Both the position numbers and the translations under genes were made by a program. Shown here one piece after another: positions 47,136 through 58,399 of a stretch of 64,000 nt of DNA. The stretch comes from Gigaspora margarita (lineage: Eukaryota > Glomeromycota > Glomeromycetes > Diversisporales > Gigasporaceae), in the NCBI GenBank assembly GCA_009809945.1, contig WTPW01000199.1, forward strand, positions 490,596 to 554,595, written 5' to 3'. Within the stretch, counting starts at the first letter, position 1. Each line of letters opens with the position of its first letter. A model generated the notes under the pieces. The model searched no databases. It was not told the origin of the DNA and was given only the letters and a program-made list of their open reading frames with translations.

Positions 47136-48640
47136 GATGGCTGCACAATTAAACCAACAATATTCAGAAGTGAACAAGATGTGCATGTATATATAATGTA
47201 TAAACAATTACCACAAAAGATATTTGAAACAATAATTAAGTATGCTAGTAAAGCAGTAGTTAAAACCCTGCAGAAACAAATTTTGATATTAAAGTACAAG
47301 TCAATAAAACCCAAACATTACACTATTATGCTAATAATACGATACCATCAGATAGAAAACTAGACAAAATGCTAAAACAAAGGTTACAAGGCCTAGACAA
47401 ATAGGATCCAACAAAAGGAATAAAATATATGCTTACACTACAAGATATTATATATAATGAAGAACCTGCATATCCTACAAAAGATATAGATTATGTTAAT
47501 TCAATAGCATATCTAACAGAAACAATAGATAGACTAATGTTAGAAAATCAAGAAAGATATAACAATAAATAAAAAGATATAGAGGCTAAACAAAGGCAAA
47601 CTAAAAAATTGGGTCAAATGCAATTTAAAATAAACTAGTTATCTAGTAAAACAAAATACTCCTAAGAACATCTAAACACCTACTTTAGAGGAATTGATGA
47701 ATAATATGCAATGTAAAATGCAAAAAATTTAGGAAGAAATAAACAACAATAAATTTGAAGAGTTCTTGAAAGATATAGAAATACTCGCAAAAGATTTAAC
47801 TGATGTCAAAATGAAATTTAATAATATTAATAACATGTCAAGAAGTGAAGCCAAGAAATTTGTGGATACTATACGAAATATTAAAATTATATCTGAAGAA
47901 ATAAGATATGGACATCTACATATAACCAACAAACAGTAAGCTTATAATTTTATTAACTATTGGAGCAACCAAAATGAAGAATTAAAAACCCAGTATGCAA
48001 ATAAAATTCAAATACAAGAAAAAGCATATCACGAAAAGCTAAAGAAATACTTGATATGACTACAGAAGAGTTCAGGAAAAATCTATTCCTGAAAAAGTAG
48101 TAATAATACAATAGTTATTAGCCTTATCTGAAACTGAATGAGATAAAGGGTTAAGGGTAAAAGCCAATATGAAACAATTAGCCTTTCTAGTGGAATGGGC
48201 TAAAATAGAAGATTCTAACCTTGTCAAAAGGGATACTATAAAAAATCCTGAAACTGGTAAACCTATAATAACAATAGAATCAGTACCTGATAATGTAATA
48301 AAACATGTCAAAGATAAGTTTCAATTTACAAACATTGGCAATAGTGATGATGAAAGTAAAAATAAAGATAACTACTATCAAAATATGTTTAATAAACAAA
48401 ATACATTATTAAACTAGAAGTTTTTGGAAAAAGCAGAAGCCCAAAAACAACAAGAGGTTGAATCCTCTAAAATAAAAACATGACCTGGAAGAAGGGATAA
48501 TAAACCTTCAAATATATCTTTATTTAACCTACCAAGTACAATTGGATCACCAATAATAACATCACCTTTATCAAAACCATTAGAAAGTTCAGGATTTATA
48601 ATACAACAAATAATGATTACTGGAATAGTTGAAAACAAAA
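47136..48640 (+). pseudogene. Helical, coiled-coil-rich proteins of the large element
   Basis: Long protein-like frames follow the endonuclease IV piece: 47094-47363 (PQKIFETIIKYASKAVVKTL), 47285-47570 (SDRKLDKMLKQRLQGLD ... VNSIAYLTETIDRLMLENQE), 47690-47940 (FEEFLKDIEILAKDLTDVKM) and 48169-48417 (MKQLAFLVEWAKIEDSNLVK). They are rich in Lys, Glu, Ile and Asn and look like helical structural or gag-type proteins. They are separated by stops and shifts. No catalytic motif is visible. Confidence 0.45.
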
Positions 48641-49387
48641 AGTACTAAAACTAAACCACCTACAATACTGAGCTTTATTGAAAAAAGACCTGATATTATG
48701 CAACTAATAGATTATTCAAGTATGAATAATGATGGGTTACTACCAGAAATAATGACATATCTCTAGTATGATATGAACCATGAAAATACAGAAATAACAA
48801 ACTTAGGAGTTCAACAAGAAACAATTATTCAAGCACCTATAGTGCAACTAGTTGAACAATTCAAGGAATAGTTATCTAATATAATAAAATCACTACTCCA
48901 AACTGTATTTGAAGGAATAAAAAGATCCAATACTTTGTGAGAAAATATGATTAAAGATCAAGCTATAGAAAATATACTCTGTACTAACAATGAATCATTC
49001 TATCGAAAAAGACAGAATTCATATGATTTGAGACGTTCTAAAATACTAAGAACAATAGTACCAAGAGCAGAAATGCCTGAATTGTATAGACAAATAGGTC
49101 CATTATATATATTACAACAACTACTACCTCTATCACCTAATACTTATACTAATTATTCAGAAAGAGTAACGAAGCAAAAAACCAAATAAAAGAAATAATA
49201 TTGAAATATTACATATTGAAATGATTCTAAATATCAATCTAGAATAATATGCAAAAGGAGTAAATGCACTATATATGAAGAATTAGCGCATATACCTAAT
49301 GAAATTAGAAAACATATTATACCCAATATAGGTATAGGAAAATCTATATGCATAGACCAGCAGTACATATTAAAATCTAATATATGT
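48641..49387 (+). pseudogene. Unknown coding remnants upstream of the RT
   Basis: Frames 48660-48940 (ILSFIEKRPDIMQLIDYSSM) and 48947-49189 (SYDLRRSKILRTIVPRAEMP; ELYRQIGPLYILQQLLPLSP) are protein-like and on the same strand. 49270-49387 (AHIPNEIRKHIIPNIGIGKS) is cut by the hAT-type MITE. I could not find a DTG/DSG aspartic protease motif. Confidence 0.4.
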
Positions 49388-49395
49388 ATGGTAGG

Positions 49396-49681
49396 TAGGG
49401 TTCCTCAAATTCAAATCAAATCAAATATTGGGTCAATTTGAATTTGATCAAATCAAATTGACCCTGATTTAAATTTGATTTAATTCAAATATTTGGATTT
49501 GAATTTGATTTGAATTTGAAATTTTAATAGTAATTTTCAAATCAAATCAAATATTTGTCAAATCAAATCAAATTTGGCCAAATTTGAATTTGATCAAATC
49601 AAATATAGTCAAATTTGAATTTGAATTTGATCAAATATTTGATTCAAATATTTGAAAATCAAATCAAATTGTGGAACCCTA
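49396..49681. mobile_element. hAT-type MITE (286 bp), caaatcaaat-rich
   Basis: The ends TAGGGTTCCTCAAATTCAAA and ATTTGATTTGTGGAACCCTA-type (right end ...AATTGTGGAACCCTA) are inverted repeats. It is flanked by the perfect 8-bp repeat ATGGTAGG (49388-49395, 49682-49689). The interior is built almost entirely from caaatttgaatttgatc variants. A truncated, inverted-looking second copy follows at 49690-49808. Confidence 0.85.
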
Positions 49682-49979
49682 ATGGTAGGGTTCCACAATT
49701 TGATTTGATTTGATTTGATTCGATCAAATATTCAATCTCAAATCAAATTTAAATACAGAAATTTCAAATCAAATCAAATTCAAATTGACAAAATATTCAA
49801 TTCGATTAAGGAGAAATAAAAGTCAATAATAAGAAAAAGACTGAAAAAGAAAGACTTGAAATACTCTTTAAAAATACAATACCCAATATAGAAACTTATT
49901 ATAGTCATTATTTAATAAATTTATTAATATATTCCAGAGAAAACATGAAAAACCTACACCATACAATTAAAAGATATTT

Positions 49980-51470
49980 GAACCCATCACATTAACACTT
50001 AACTGTGATAAAAAAGATATACCTTTTAGAGACAAGACTAGAATACCTAGACAATATTCTAAAGATAAAATTGAACAAGCAAATAAACTCTTTGATGATT
50101 TAAGAAAACAAGAGTTTATTAGACTATCAAAAGTGTTATAGGTATTACCTTTAGTAATTATCCAGAAGAAAGATGGATTATATAGAGTAGCTGTGAATTA
50201 TACCAAGCTTAATAAATATTTAGAAGATGATCCATATGAAATTCCTAACATTATTAGAATTTTGCAACAACTGCACAATATAAAATATTCTCTACATTAG
50301 ATTTTACTGTAGCTTATCATCAATTTATATTAAGAGAAGAAGATAAGTCTAAAACTACTATATTTTTCCTGGTAAAGAAAAATTTGAATAAAATGTTTTA
50401 CCTAAAGGATTGAAGACTGCATTTGCTTATATGATGCAATATATGTATTGAATTGCTTAAAGATTTTTTATTTGTATACGTAAATATGGATAATTTGACC
50501 ATAGCTAGTGATAATATTGATGAATATATTAAACATATCAAAATGGTATTTGATATATAGAAAAAGGGGGCATGAGTTTGAAACTAGACAAATGTGAATT
50601 CATAGTAACAAAAACAATAATATTAAACCACCTAGTTGAATTCAGAAAATTCTACTCTAATCAAGTCAAAATCAAAGAAGCTAAAAAGTTTAAGCTACCA
50701 ACTGATATAAATGGAGTAAGGAGATTGACTAGATTTATAACTTATTTTAGCAGATATATTCAAAGCTTTGCTCAAATAGCACAACTAATATATAACTTGT
50801 TGGAAAAGAATGTTTAATTCAAATAGACTAAAGAATGCCAAGAAGCATTTGATTTGCTAATAAAGAAGGTAACAAATGCTATAGCTCTAACCTACCCTAA
50901 AAAAATACCAATTGATCCTGAAAACTAATGCCTCAAATGATGGAATTGGTGAAGTTAACCCCAATCTGGTGCATTACAAAACTAAAAAAGCTAGATCTAA
51001 AGAAGGAGAATATAAACCTGCTAAATCTGAAGAGGAAATAATAGAATTTGGGTTCTAATCTCTTATGCCTACAAAGATTATAGGGCTCAACCCAGAAAGA
51101 ACTGTATGCAATTTACTATTATCTTACAAATTTGCAACATTATATTGGAAATAAACCTATAATAGTAACAGGGATATCTGATACAACAGGAAAATGATAC
51201 AAATAATACCATACAAAAATGGGTAATAAAGCTTCAAGACTTTAATTAGATAATAGAAAGAATACCAGAAAAGAACAATCATATTGCAAATTGGCTTAGC
51301 AGACAAATAAATATGAATGACCAAGGAGAACAAATTGTAATGCTAATAATAGAAATTAAAGATAAGGAATCTAAAGAAAAAGAAATATCTAATAAGGTTA
51401 AAAGTAAAAATTTGACTATAAAACTGCCTGGAATTTCAATGGCATCCCAAGTACCAATCACCGCTAATTA
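49980..51470 (+). pseudogene. Ty3-like reverse transcriptase and RNase H
   Basis: RT blocks in order: PFRDKTRIPRQYSKDKIEQA; VIIQKKDGLYRVAVNYTKLN; DDPYEIPNI; STLDFTVAYHQF (first catalytic Asp); and FVYVNMDNLTIAS where YVDD is expected. The last is changed, leaving only one Asp. The connection follows (LKLDKCEFIV, LTRFITYFSRYIQSFAQIAQ, TKECQEAFDLL), then RNase H pieces (NASNDGIGEV, STQKELYAIYYYLTNLQHY, KWVIKLQDF, NNHIANWLSRQ). The order and the WLSRQ ending are those of Ty3/gypsy-type pol. At least five stops or shifts are present; one TAG replaces the Trp that normally precedes the SPVV block. No zinc-finger plus rve integrase follows; a different transposase does. Confidence 0.85.
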
Positions 51471-51481
51471 AGTTAATAAAT

Positions 51482-52391
51482 ATGAAAATGCAAGTTCAAC
51501 CATACTACCAATTAAAAAGAATATTTGAAGATTCAGAAAAATGCTTAACCTATCTAAAGAAGAAATTGATAATACTACATGAACTCAACTGCATTGATTG
51601 TGAAAGAGATAAGAAAATCAAGAAATATAATCTATTTGAATATCCAAATAGGAAGTGCCAAAAGAAAATATCGATCTTTAATAGTACCATATTTATGAAT
51701 AGTAGATTACCATGTAACAAGCTTCTTGAACTAGGATATCTTTGGCTTATAAAGATGAGTTATATGTCGATAACTGAGTTCACAGGACATGCTAAAACAA
51801 CTATCACTAGATGAACACATGCTTATAGAATACTTATTACCAAGGAAATTAAAGAAATAGAAACCAATATAGAAGAACCCAATATTATTGTGGAAATAGA
51901 TAAATTTCTATTTTGGAAAACAAAAGATAATAAAACTGTATAGCTATTTAGCAACAAGAAAAGAACACCTAAAAAAAGAATATTTGCGACAATTGTAAAC
52001 GATCGATTACAGGAAACTTTACTATATATGAAAGTAAATCCATTTCAGGTCTATAATATATTCAGATATCCTATACAAAACTAGGAATGCAACACCATGC
52101 TGTTAATCATGAACATGGGTATAGCATATATGAATATGATAAAATAACTAATAAAATTAAAGTTTATCACACTAATAGCATTGAAGCCATATAGCATGTA
52201 TTGAAAAATGCAATTCCAATAAGAAATCGAAAAAAGAATAATCTACAATTTCATCTTTCTAAATTCGTATGTCAAAAACAGAATAAGAAAAATAGAATAG
52301 ATCTGTAGAAAGCACTAATAGATTGCCTACAAGATAGCAATATACTTCTTGATAAAGAAACAGTAAAAGAAAGTATCGAAGAAGATTTGTA
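51482..52391 (+). pseudogene. ISXO2/IS1595-type (Merlin-like) DDE transposase
   Basis: It starts 20 bases after the RNase H frame ends. The N-terminal zinc ribbon is visible (LNCIDCERDK ... NRKCQKKISIFNSTIFMNSR; the S-I-F-x-S-x-(L/F) pattern), then LLELGYLWLIKMSYMSITEF. The DDE core is spread over three frames: IVVEIDKFLF (first Asp), SIIYSDILYKT (second Asp, frame changed), GMQHHAVNHEHGY, then HTNSIEAI with the catalytic Glu, a TAG at the usual Trp position, and HVLKN. These are the hallmarks of the ISXO2-like domain. The protein would cut and paste DNA. I saw no terminal inverted repeats at either edge, so it may be an integral part of the large element rather than a nested transposon. Dead as found. 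Confidence 0.8.
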
Positions 52392-52559
52392 ATTGTAAAT
52401 GCAAATCTTAGATAAGAAACTTTTATTTAAAGACATTGATTTTTGACAAGTGGAAATATCAACAACATAATGGATAAACTCAAAGAAACCATTAAACCAA
52501 AAAAAAACAAAGAATTAAAGAAATAATCTACCCAAAAGAAATCTAAAAGAAAATGGTTA

Positions 52560-52990
52560 ATCAACATGAAAAACAACCTCAAAAATCTAATGGATAGACT
52601 CAACAAGGACCCAACTACTGCCCTGATTGTGATAGCCATATTGCGGATTCTAAAATCTATGAATGTACTCTATCACAAACACCAAGAATTAGAAATTCTA
52701 TTGAACTATCAGCAATACTACCACTTTTGCCACCTAATCTTAATCTTATCAGAACAAGATGAATTAACCCAAGTACTCCAGTTGTCTATTTTGGAACCTG
52801 TCCAGAATGTGGAACCAAAACTGATCTCAGAAAATATAACTGTTGTGCTAGATTGAGAATCAAAGCACTAAGAAAAGAAGAGTTAACTTGTAGTAACTAT
52901 AACAAGAAAGGACATCTCAACAGGAAGTGCCCTGACCAGCAGTGCTAGATTTGTAAAAAAAAAAGAACACCAAAAAAGAGATTGCTCTGA
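52560..52990 (+). pseudogene. Zinc-ribbon/CCHC protein of the large element
   Basis: In one frame: YCPDCDSHI, later YFGTCPECGTKTDLRKYNCC, and LTCSNYNKKGHLNRKCPDQQ (a CCHC knuckle whose second Cys is Asn), then C, a TAG and ICKKK. The cysteine pairs suggest two zinc ribbons followed by a knuckle, a nucleic-acid-binding protein. A different frame (52566-52856) is open across the same bases but is a shadow. Confidence 0.5.
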
Positions 52991-53460
52991 TTATTATACT
53001 AATAGAAGAATTCTTAGAAGGAAAGAAAATATCTCTTCTGAAAATAATTGAAAAAATTCAAGAATCATCTTCACCAATTGTAACTCTAGCAGGACCATCT
53101 ATAACTGCTACAGACCAGACCTGTAATCTCTGCAATGAAAACTACCTTTCAGGAATGTGTGAATTTGCAGAAGCATTGGAAAAGCTTGACAACAGCCATT
53201 GTGTCTGTGGTTACTTAAATGGAAATGATATTTACCACTGTTGTAAATATCATAGAATGGTAATTGAGAAAGCTAGGCTCTATATTTTAAATAGTTACTA
53301 CCAAGACATAGCATAGCATAAAGAACCCTGCCATTTCAATGAAAAATATTTTGACAAGAAACTAGTTTGTGAAAAGTGTTATAGAAATTATACTGAAAAA
53401 CTATCTCTAGCTAACCACCAAAGCTATAATTATGCCCAAGAAATTGGATGAAAAGAATTA
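52990..53460 (+). pseudogene. Cys-rich protein of the large element
   Basis: The frame is open from about 52990 to a TAG at 53314 and continues to a TGA near 53449. It contains TCNLCNENYLSGMC, HCVCGYLNGNDIYHCCKYHR, PCHFNEKYF and LVCEKCYRNY. The many C-x2-C pairs suggest several structural zinc sites. No family recognised. Confidence 0.5.
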
Positions 53461-54403
53461 ATTGAATAATTTTTATGTAAGAAGCATGGATGGAAAAGGC
53501 AATTCCATTACGATGCCTTTCAAAATTACTTCTGTTCTTATGAAGAAAATATTGCCTATAGTCAATTTTTTTCATTTGTACCAATTTATGGATGTGAGGA
53601 TGATATGCTATATCCAAGAAGTAACCAGGAATAAATATAATTCTCACAACTGAATTAACAAGTTAGCAATCCTGAGGATAATTCAATATCTTTGAAATAC
53701 ACCTCGTGTTAGATGGCACAAAGATTTAATACTATAAAGACTCTGACTAGTAAAAAGAGCTATATCCATTAATGTTTATAATAACCGGAATAGAGATGCT
53801 CATTTTAACAATTGGGAATGTTTACCAATTGAATCAAATGAACCAGGCTATAATACTAAAATCACTAATCAGCAACAAGCCAACAATTATATGGCACAGA
53901 GACAAGAACTCACCAATATAATATTATGTGAAATATATATAATGCCAAAACAAGTTGATAAGTTACTCGCAGAACTCTGCTATGAATGTTTCTATGATTA
54001 TAGAGTAAATAGAACTAAATACTAGTACTATGAAGCAGAACAAAGAATTGATTAATGGAAAAAGAAAAACACCTATTGACTATACAAATATTTTGAAGGC
54101 TACAGCATCCAATTCTTATCATGCCAAAATTGTATTACTATATACAGTAGAATAATAGAAGTAACAGAAAGGATTAGAGATTAGAATAAAATGAGAACTA
54201 CTAGCATTAATGAAATAAGAAGAAAAGTTGCGCATAGCATTTATTGTATTTATCAAATCACAGAACAAGTGATACAATTACCAAATATTAAAATAATACA
54301 ACAATGTAATAATTGTAAAAGAATAGTGTTAATGAAGCCTTTAGCTTTAGAAAAAGTAAAAAGAAAACTATTGAAAGAAAATATAGTTCTAGTACATTGG
54401 TAG
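53460..54403 (+). pseudogene. Further Cys/Tyr-rich remnants
   Basis: Protein-like pieces in several frames include CKKHGWKRQFHYDAFQNYFC, MPKQVDKLLAELCYECFYDY, FLSCQNCITIYSRII and IQQCNNCKRIVL (54191-54403 is open). They resemble the preceding Cys-rich protein in spacing of C-x2-C and in composition. The frame 53462-53653 is a shadow of the first piece. Confidence 0.35.
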
Positions 54404-54639
54404 GGAAGAGTCAACAACCATTAAAATCAAAGAACATACTTCAGTTAACCACAACCAACCAACTATCTTAGACCACTTAATAACCTTAGTAAAGTTACAA
54501 AAATTACAGAAATGAAACAACTGAAGTTATATTAACATCTGAATTATTGGTAATATCAGAGTTACTTTTATTTGTAGTTACAACTGTGGAACTACAATTA
54601 TTCTCACTATTAATACAACAAAGCATCTGAGTTACTGAT

Positions 54640-55190
54640 CATTCTGAAGAAGAAATTGAAAAAATAAATTCTACTACTGAAAATTTGCTAAATCCTGACC
54701 CAACCAGAAATTTAGAACAAAGGTTTAATAAATTAGAACAAATTTTCAGAAGATTGGAATTACCAATTATGGGTACTAACTTAGCAAATATAAGAAATAT
54801 CACTAAAAGAGTAATGATTTTAGAAAAGGATCTAGAAGATATGAGAATGGATATAGCAGATTTGAAACAAGAAACCTGCAAACTTAAAAGAAAAATTAGA
54901 GAATTAGAAGATGCTACAATAGAAAATACTATAGCAAATTATAATATTTCTATGAGAAAAAAGAAGGTTGCAGATAGAGAACTAGACTACATATTTTTAA
55001 GAGTACTATTTGATGATACTAGAATTTCACAGGTCCTTGAAAATGTTGAAGAGATAGATAGATTCTCTTGTAATAATCATAAAGTATAAGAAGAATTAGT
55101 AGAATCTGACATGATACAAAATTTATTTATAAAGTTGACTTTATTTTATTATTTATATTTGGTATTATTTATAATTTTTGTAAATTAAAA
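54640..55190 (+). pseudogene. Coiled-coil protein with C-terminal hydrophobic segment
   Basis: The frame opens near 54600 and runs to a TAA at 55087, then continues to 55187. PTRNLEQRFNKLEQIFRRLE and VMILEKDLEDMRMDIADLKQ show heptads over about 80 residues. After the TAA, LFYYLYLVLFIIFVN looks like a membrane segment. It is the last gene of the 41-55 kb series before the repeat block. No family recognised. Confidence 0.5.
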
Positions 55191-55309
55191 TATGGGGTCT
55201 TTATCTTGAAAATGACCTTACAGGACTATATCTATATATTTAAAAACACTGACAGTTACACAATTCATGCACTGTCACGTTTAGAGTACTATGTATAAAT
55301 AATTACTAT

Positions 55310-56096
55310 GGTTACACAAAGTTTCTATTTTTAATATTTAATATATTATATCTTTAATCCTAACCCCAAAACTAATAAGTAAACCTTCTTTGGCCCCTAA
55401 TTGAAAGTTGTAGAGCTCATTTTTCTGATTCTAATGGTGGTTAAATGATCAAAATCGGCCCAGTAGATCCCAAGATACTTGGGATCAAAGAAGAGAACAT
55501 AAGGATCGGCAAATTCACTGTTACACAACCCATTTATTTTTCTTTACATACGTTTTGAACCATTTTTTTATAATAATGAAAAATTTTACTAAGAAAATAA
55601 TAAAACACGTCTTAAGAAACTAGCATTTATTTGAGCCAAAGAACAAGTTTACTTAAGAGCCTAATTGCAATTGTAATATTAAAATTTTGCGCAAATCACG
55701 ATTATTCGTTTGACGGTTTTTTCTAACTTATATATTTGTTTTTTTTACATACGTTTTTTATCGTAGTGAAATATTTTACTAAGAAAATGATAAAACACGT
55801 CTTATGAAACTAGCATTTTTTTAGCCCAAAGAATAAATTTACTTAAGAGCCTAAAGTCAATTCTGATAATAAATTTTGCGCAAATCACAATTTTTCATTT
55901 GTCGATTTTTTCTATAGGTTTTGTATAACCAATCCTTATGTTCTCTTATTTGATCCCAAATATCTTGGGATCCACTGGGTTGATTTTGATGATTTAGCTA
56001 CCATTAGAATCAGAAAATTGAGCTCTATAACTTAGAGTTAGAATCTGGATACATTTATATTATCTGGATATAAATAAAATCAAAAAATATATCTGG
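55310..56096. repeat. Foldback repeat, left part (continues at 59540)
   Basis: 55360-55560 (aaactaataagtaaaccttc, gttgtagagctcatttttctg, cttgggatcaaagaagagaacata) reappears inverted at 55920-56045 (tatgttctc...atcttgggatccac...agaatcagaaaattgagctc). An aagaaactagcattt block occurs at 55613 and 55804. The copy is split by the LTR element; the other flank (59540-59720) holds the remaining end. Confidence 0.6.
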
Positions 56097-56567
56097 TGTT
56101 ACGGAGAGAAATGGACGTTTATCAGTTTAACGATTCAATTATAAAAGGCAGCTTGCCAGAGGCGTGATGTTGGTGATTTAGCAATCTCCTGAGAGACTTA
56201 TAAATAGATTTATTATAGAGAAGTATGAGACTATATTATGTGATACTATTATAATCTCATAGGATAAGATGTCCTTTAAGAGGGAAATTACAGAGCTTTT
56301 ATAACTTTCGCTAGACTAATGAACTAAAGAGATTTAAGGATAAATCGATCTTTCATCAAGAAAGAATCGAGGAAGAATCACTATAATTAAGGGACCTACT
56401 ATGATGATTATTTACATGATTATAATAACGAAGGTTATGTTTAACAATATTTTATATTGTTAACTTCTTAATTCTTGATTTTTTTCTTTAGGTTTCTTGT
56501 ATTTGATTGCTTCTTCGATCATGGGTTTACTGCGCCTAATTCTGAAGATCACTTTTAGCCCATGACA
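56097..56567 (-). repeat. LTR (3' LTR in the minus-strand sense)
   Basis: 471 bp, TGTTACGGAG...TAGCCCATGACA on the plus strand. It differs from the other LTR at 14 positions by my reading, all transitions. Confidence 0.9.
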
Positions 56568-56630
56568 TTCGCCCAGACCTATTTTATGCATACCAGGCAT
56601 AAATTTACTTAATAATTCAAATATATAATA

Positions 56631-56662
<32 letters not shown>

Positions 56663-57470
56663 CTCATTCTGATAGGTCATTCCCCGAAGACCCATCCGTA
56701 TCCTATGTGAGATTAGTACTCTAGAAAGGTCAGCTCCCTTCACGGGTTTTGATCCCGGTTTACTCAGCAATATTCTAACCAGTATTCTACATCAGAATGA
56801 TTATCAAAATTTGAAAATTGACTCTTGTTCGATTATGTAATTTTTTTAGTATTTGATATCGTAGTGGTTCCCTCTTTATTTGCCAGAACACCAACTACCT
56901 GGACTGAATTACTTTAACTAAATTAAAACTTCTTGAGCTAATTAATTTTCGAATTACACTATTCAAATTCCAATTTCACGCAGTACTTATTTTGGTAACT
57001 AACCCAGCCAGTACCAGGCTCGATGCGCAAATTATAGGCTAGACAACACCTTCAATTTTCACGCTTATAGCGAATTATAGGCAGAGTACCTTATTCAATT
57101 TTCACGCATATAGCGAATTATAGGCTGAGTACCTTAAGTTAGTTAATGTAATTCAAAAAAAAATTTTTTTTTTTTTAGCAATAGGAACTATTGTGTGAAA
57201 TCCTTTACCCACTTGGTACATTCAATGAAAGTGAATGGTATCTATTACCTTTACTCTTATCACAGAACCACGCCGGGGTATAGTTTTTTGTGACCATTCT
57301 CTTAAACTTCGAATTAATTATGAGCAGTTACTACACTTCTCTGGGTTGTAATGTAATATCTAAAAAAAATTCCTTTTAATTTCATCGTCATCCTCCAAGT
57401 TTCATTCCAAACATCTTGCTATTTATCATCCGGCATAATTATATTCTCCAAGAATTCCATCAGTGCTGTT
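56568..57470 (-). other. LTR-element interior of unknown origin
   Basis: It holds a (TAA)n run at 56636-56658, a GC-balanced patch at 56680-56760 with a cgggttttgatcccgg hairpin, and a 35-bp near-repeat (ttcacgc.tatagcgaattataggc) at 57057 and 57101. No coding frame is recognised. It could be a gene 3' UTR or intron captured with the TLDc fragment. Confidence 0.4.
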
Positions 57471-57476
57471 AACTTT

Positions 57477-58035
57477 TTATGATGATAAATAAATTTTTCT
57501 CTTATTACTATACGTAAATTCCAAAATAGTACATATTAAATCCATCTCCGCTTCTATGAAGAAGTAATTTAAACTCATATGGATTGCATATGCATCATCC
57601 TTTCTATCAACCCATGAAGCAATTTTGGCTGCCTGTGTTTTACTAACAATTGATGAAAGTAATTCTGTCGTATCCACTGTTAAAATTGTTGTATTAAATA
57701 TTCGAGGTTGATGAATTATAGGTAATACTGGTCAATTCGAATTTTACTGCTCTCTTCATTATATCATCCTAAGGTTTTTTTTTTTTTTATCTAAAATTTT
57801 ATGGTATGGCTCTACATTATCAATAACATCATTACCCGATATTTGAAAGTAACGAATATGAGGTAAGTATTTTCGCCAAGTAGTTTCTAAAACTAAAAAA
57901 AAAATCTCATAGGACCAATCTTCAGAATTGGATGGTAGGCTAGGATTTTGAGCAATTCCCCATTCGATAATGCGGTTCCAAATTTTTACTTCTTCCATTT
58001 GCAAATCGTCTCGTTCAATCAACGAAACCATTGCA
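57477..58035 (-). pseudogene. BACK/TLDc protein fragment inside the LTR element
   Basis: The minus-strand frame 57759-58031 reads SLIERDDLQMEEVKIWNRII, EWGIAQNPSLPSNSEDW and IRYFQISGNDVIDNVEPYHK, ILDKK: a BACK domain of BTB-BACK-TLDc proteins. After a shift in an A-run, 57477-57677 reads TTELLSSIVSKTQAAKIASW, IDRK-like VDRKDDAYAIH, the start of the TLDc domain. The BTB domain and most of TLDc are missing. Such proteins form large families in arbuscular mycorrhizal fungi (family knowledge); here it is captured DNA, not a working gene. Confidence 0.8.
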
Positions 58036-58399
58036 TTTTCTCAAATAGACGTGAAATCTTTGATTCAAAACTTGATTCAGATATTTTACTACAATATCGT
58101 TACACCTTTTTTTATTTTTTTTTTTATTATTTTTTTTTAATAAATACAAGTAAAACTTAAACGAAGTCAATGAGCTTCCATCTTAATTAAATGTGCTTCA
58201 AGATGTTTTAAGTTGTTTCCAGTGTCTTACATACTGCGCATACTGTGATTATTCGTAATTCGAGAGTTTAAGGTGCCCAGACTTATCCGCTTGCCAATTA
58301 TAACAAGCCTCATTCGGTACGATTATATGAATTTTGTTGGTTTGGTTTTATTTGGATTCAGGTTGTCCTGGAAGATACCGGTTTCATCTTTCCTTGTGG

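Noticed and set aside
40978-55190. Stop codon reassignment (TAG read as an amino acid)
   Set aside because: TAG, TAA and TGA all occur inside frames together with frameshifts, and the stops sit one transition from conserved Trp/Arg codons, so decay explains them better.
56690-56770. tRNA-like hairpin (cgggttttgatcccgg) in the LTR-element interior
   Set aside because: A T-arm-like hairpin is present, but I could not fold a full cloverleaf with acceptor and anticodon stems on either strand.
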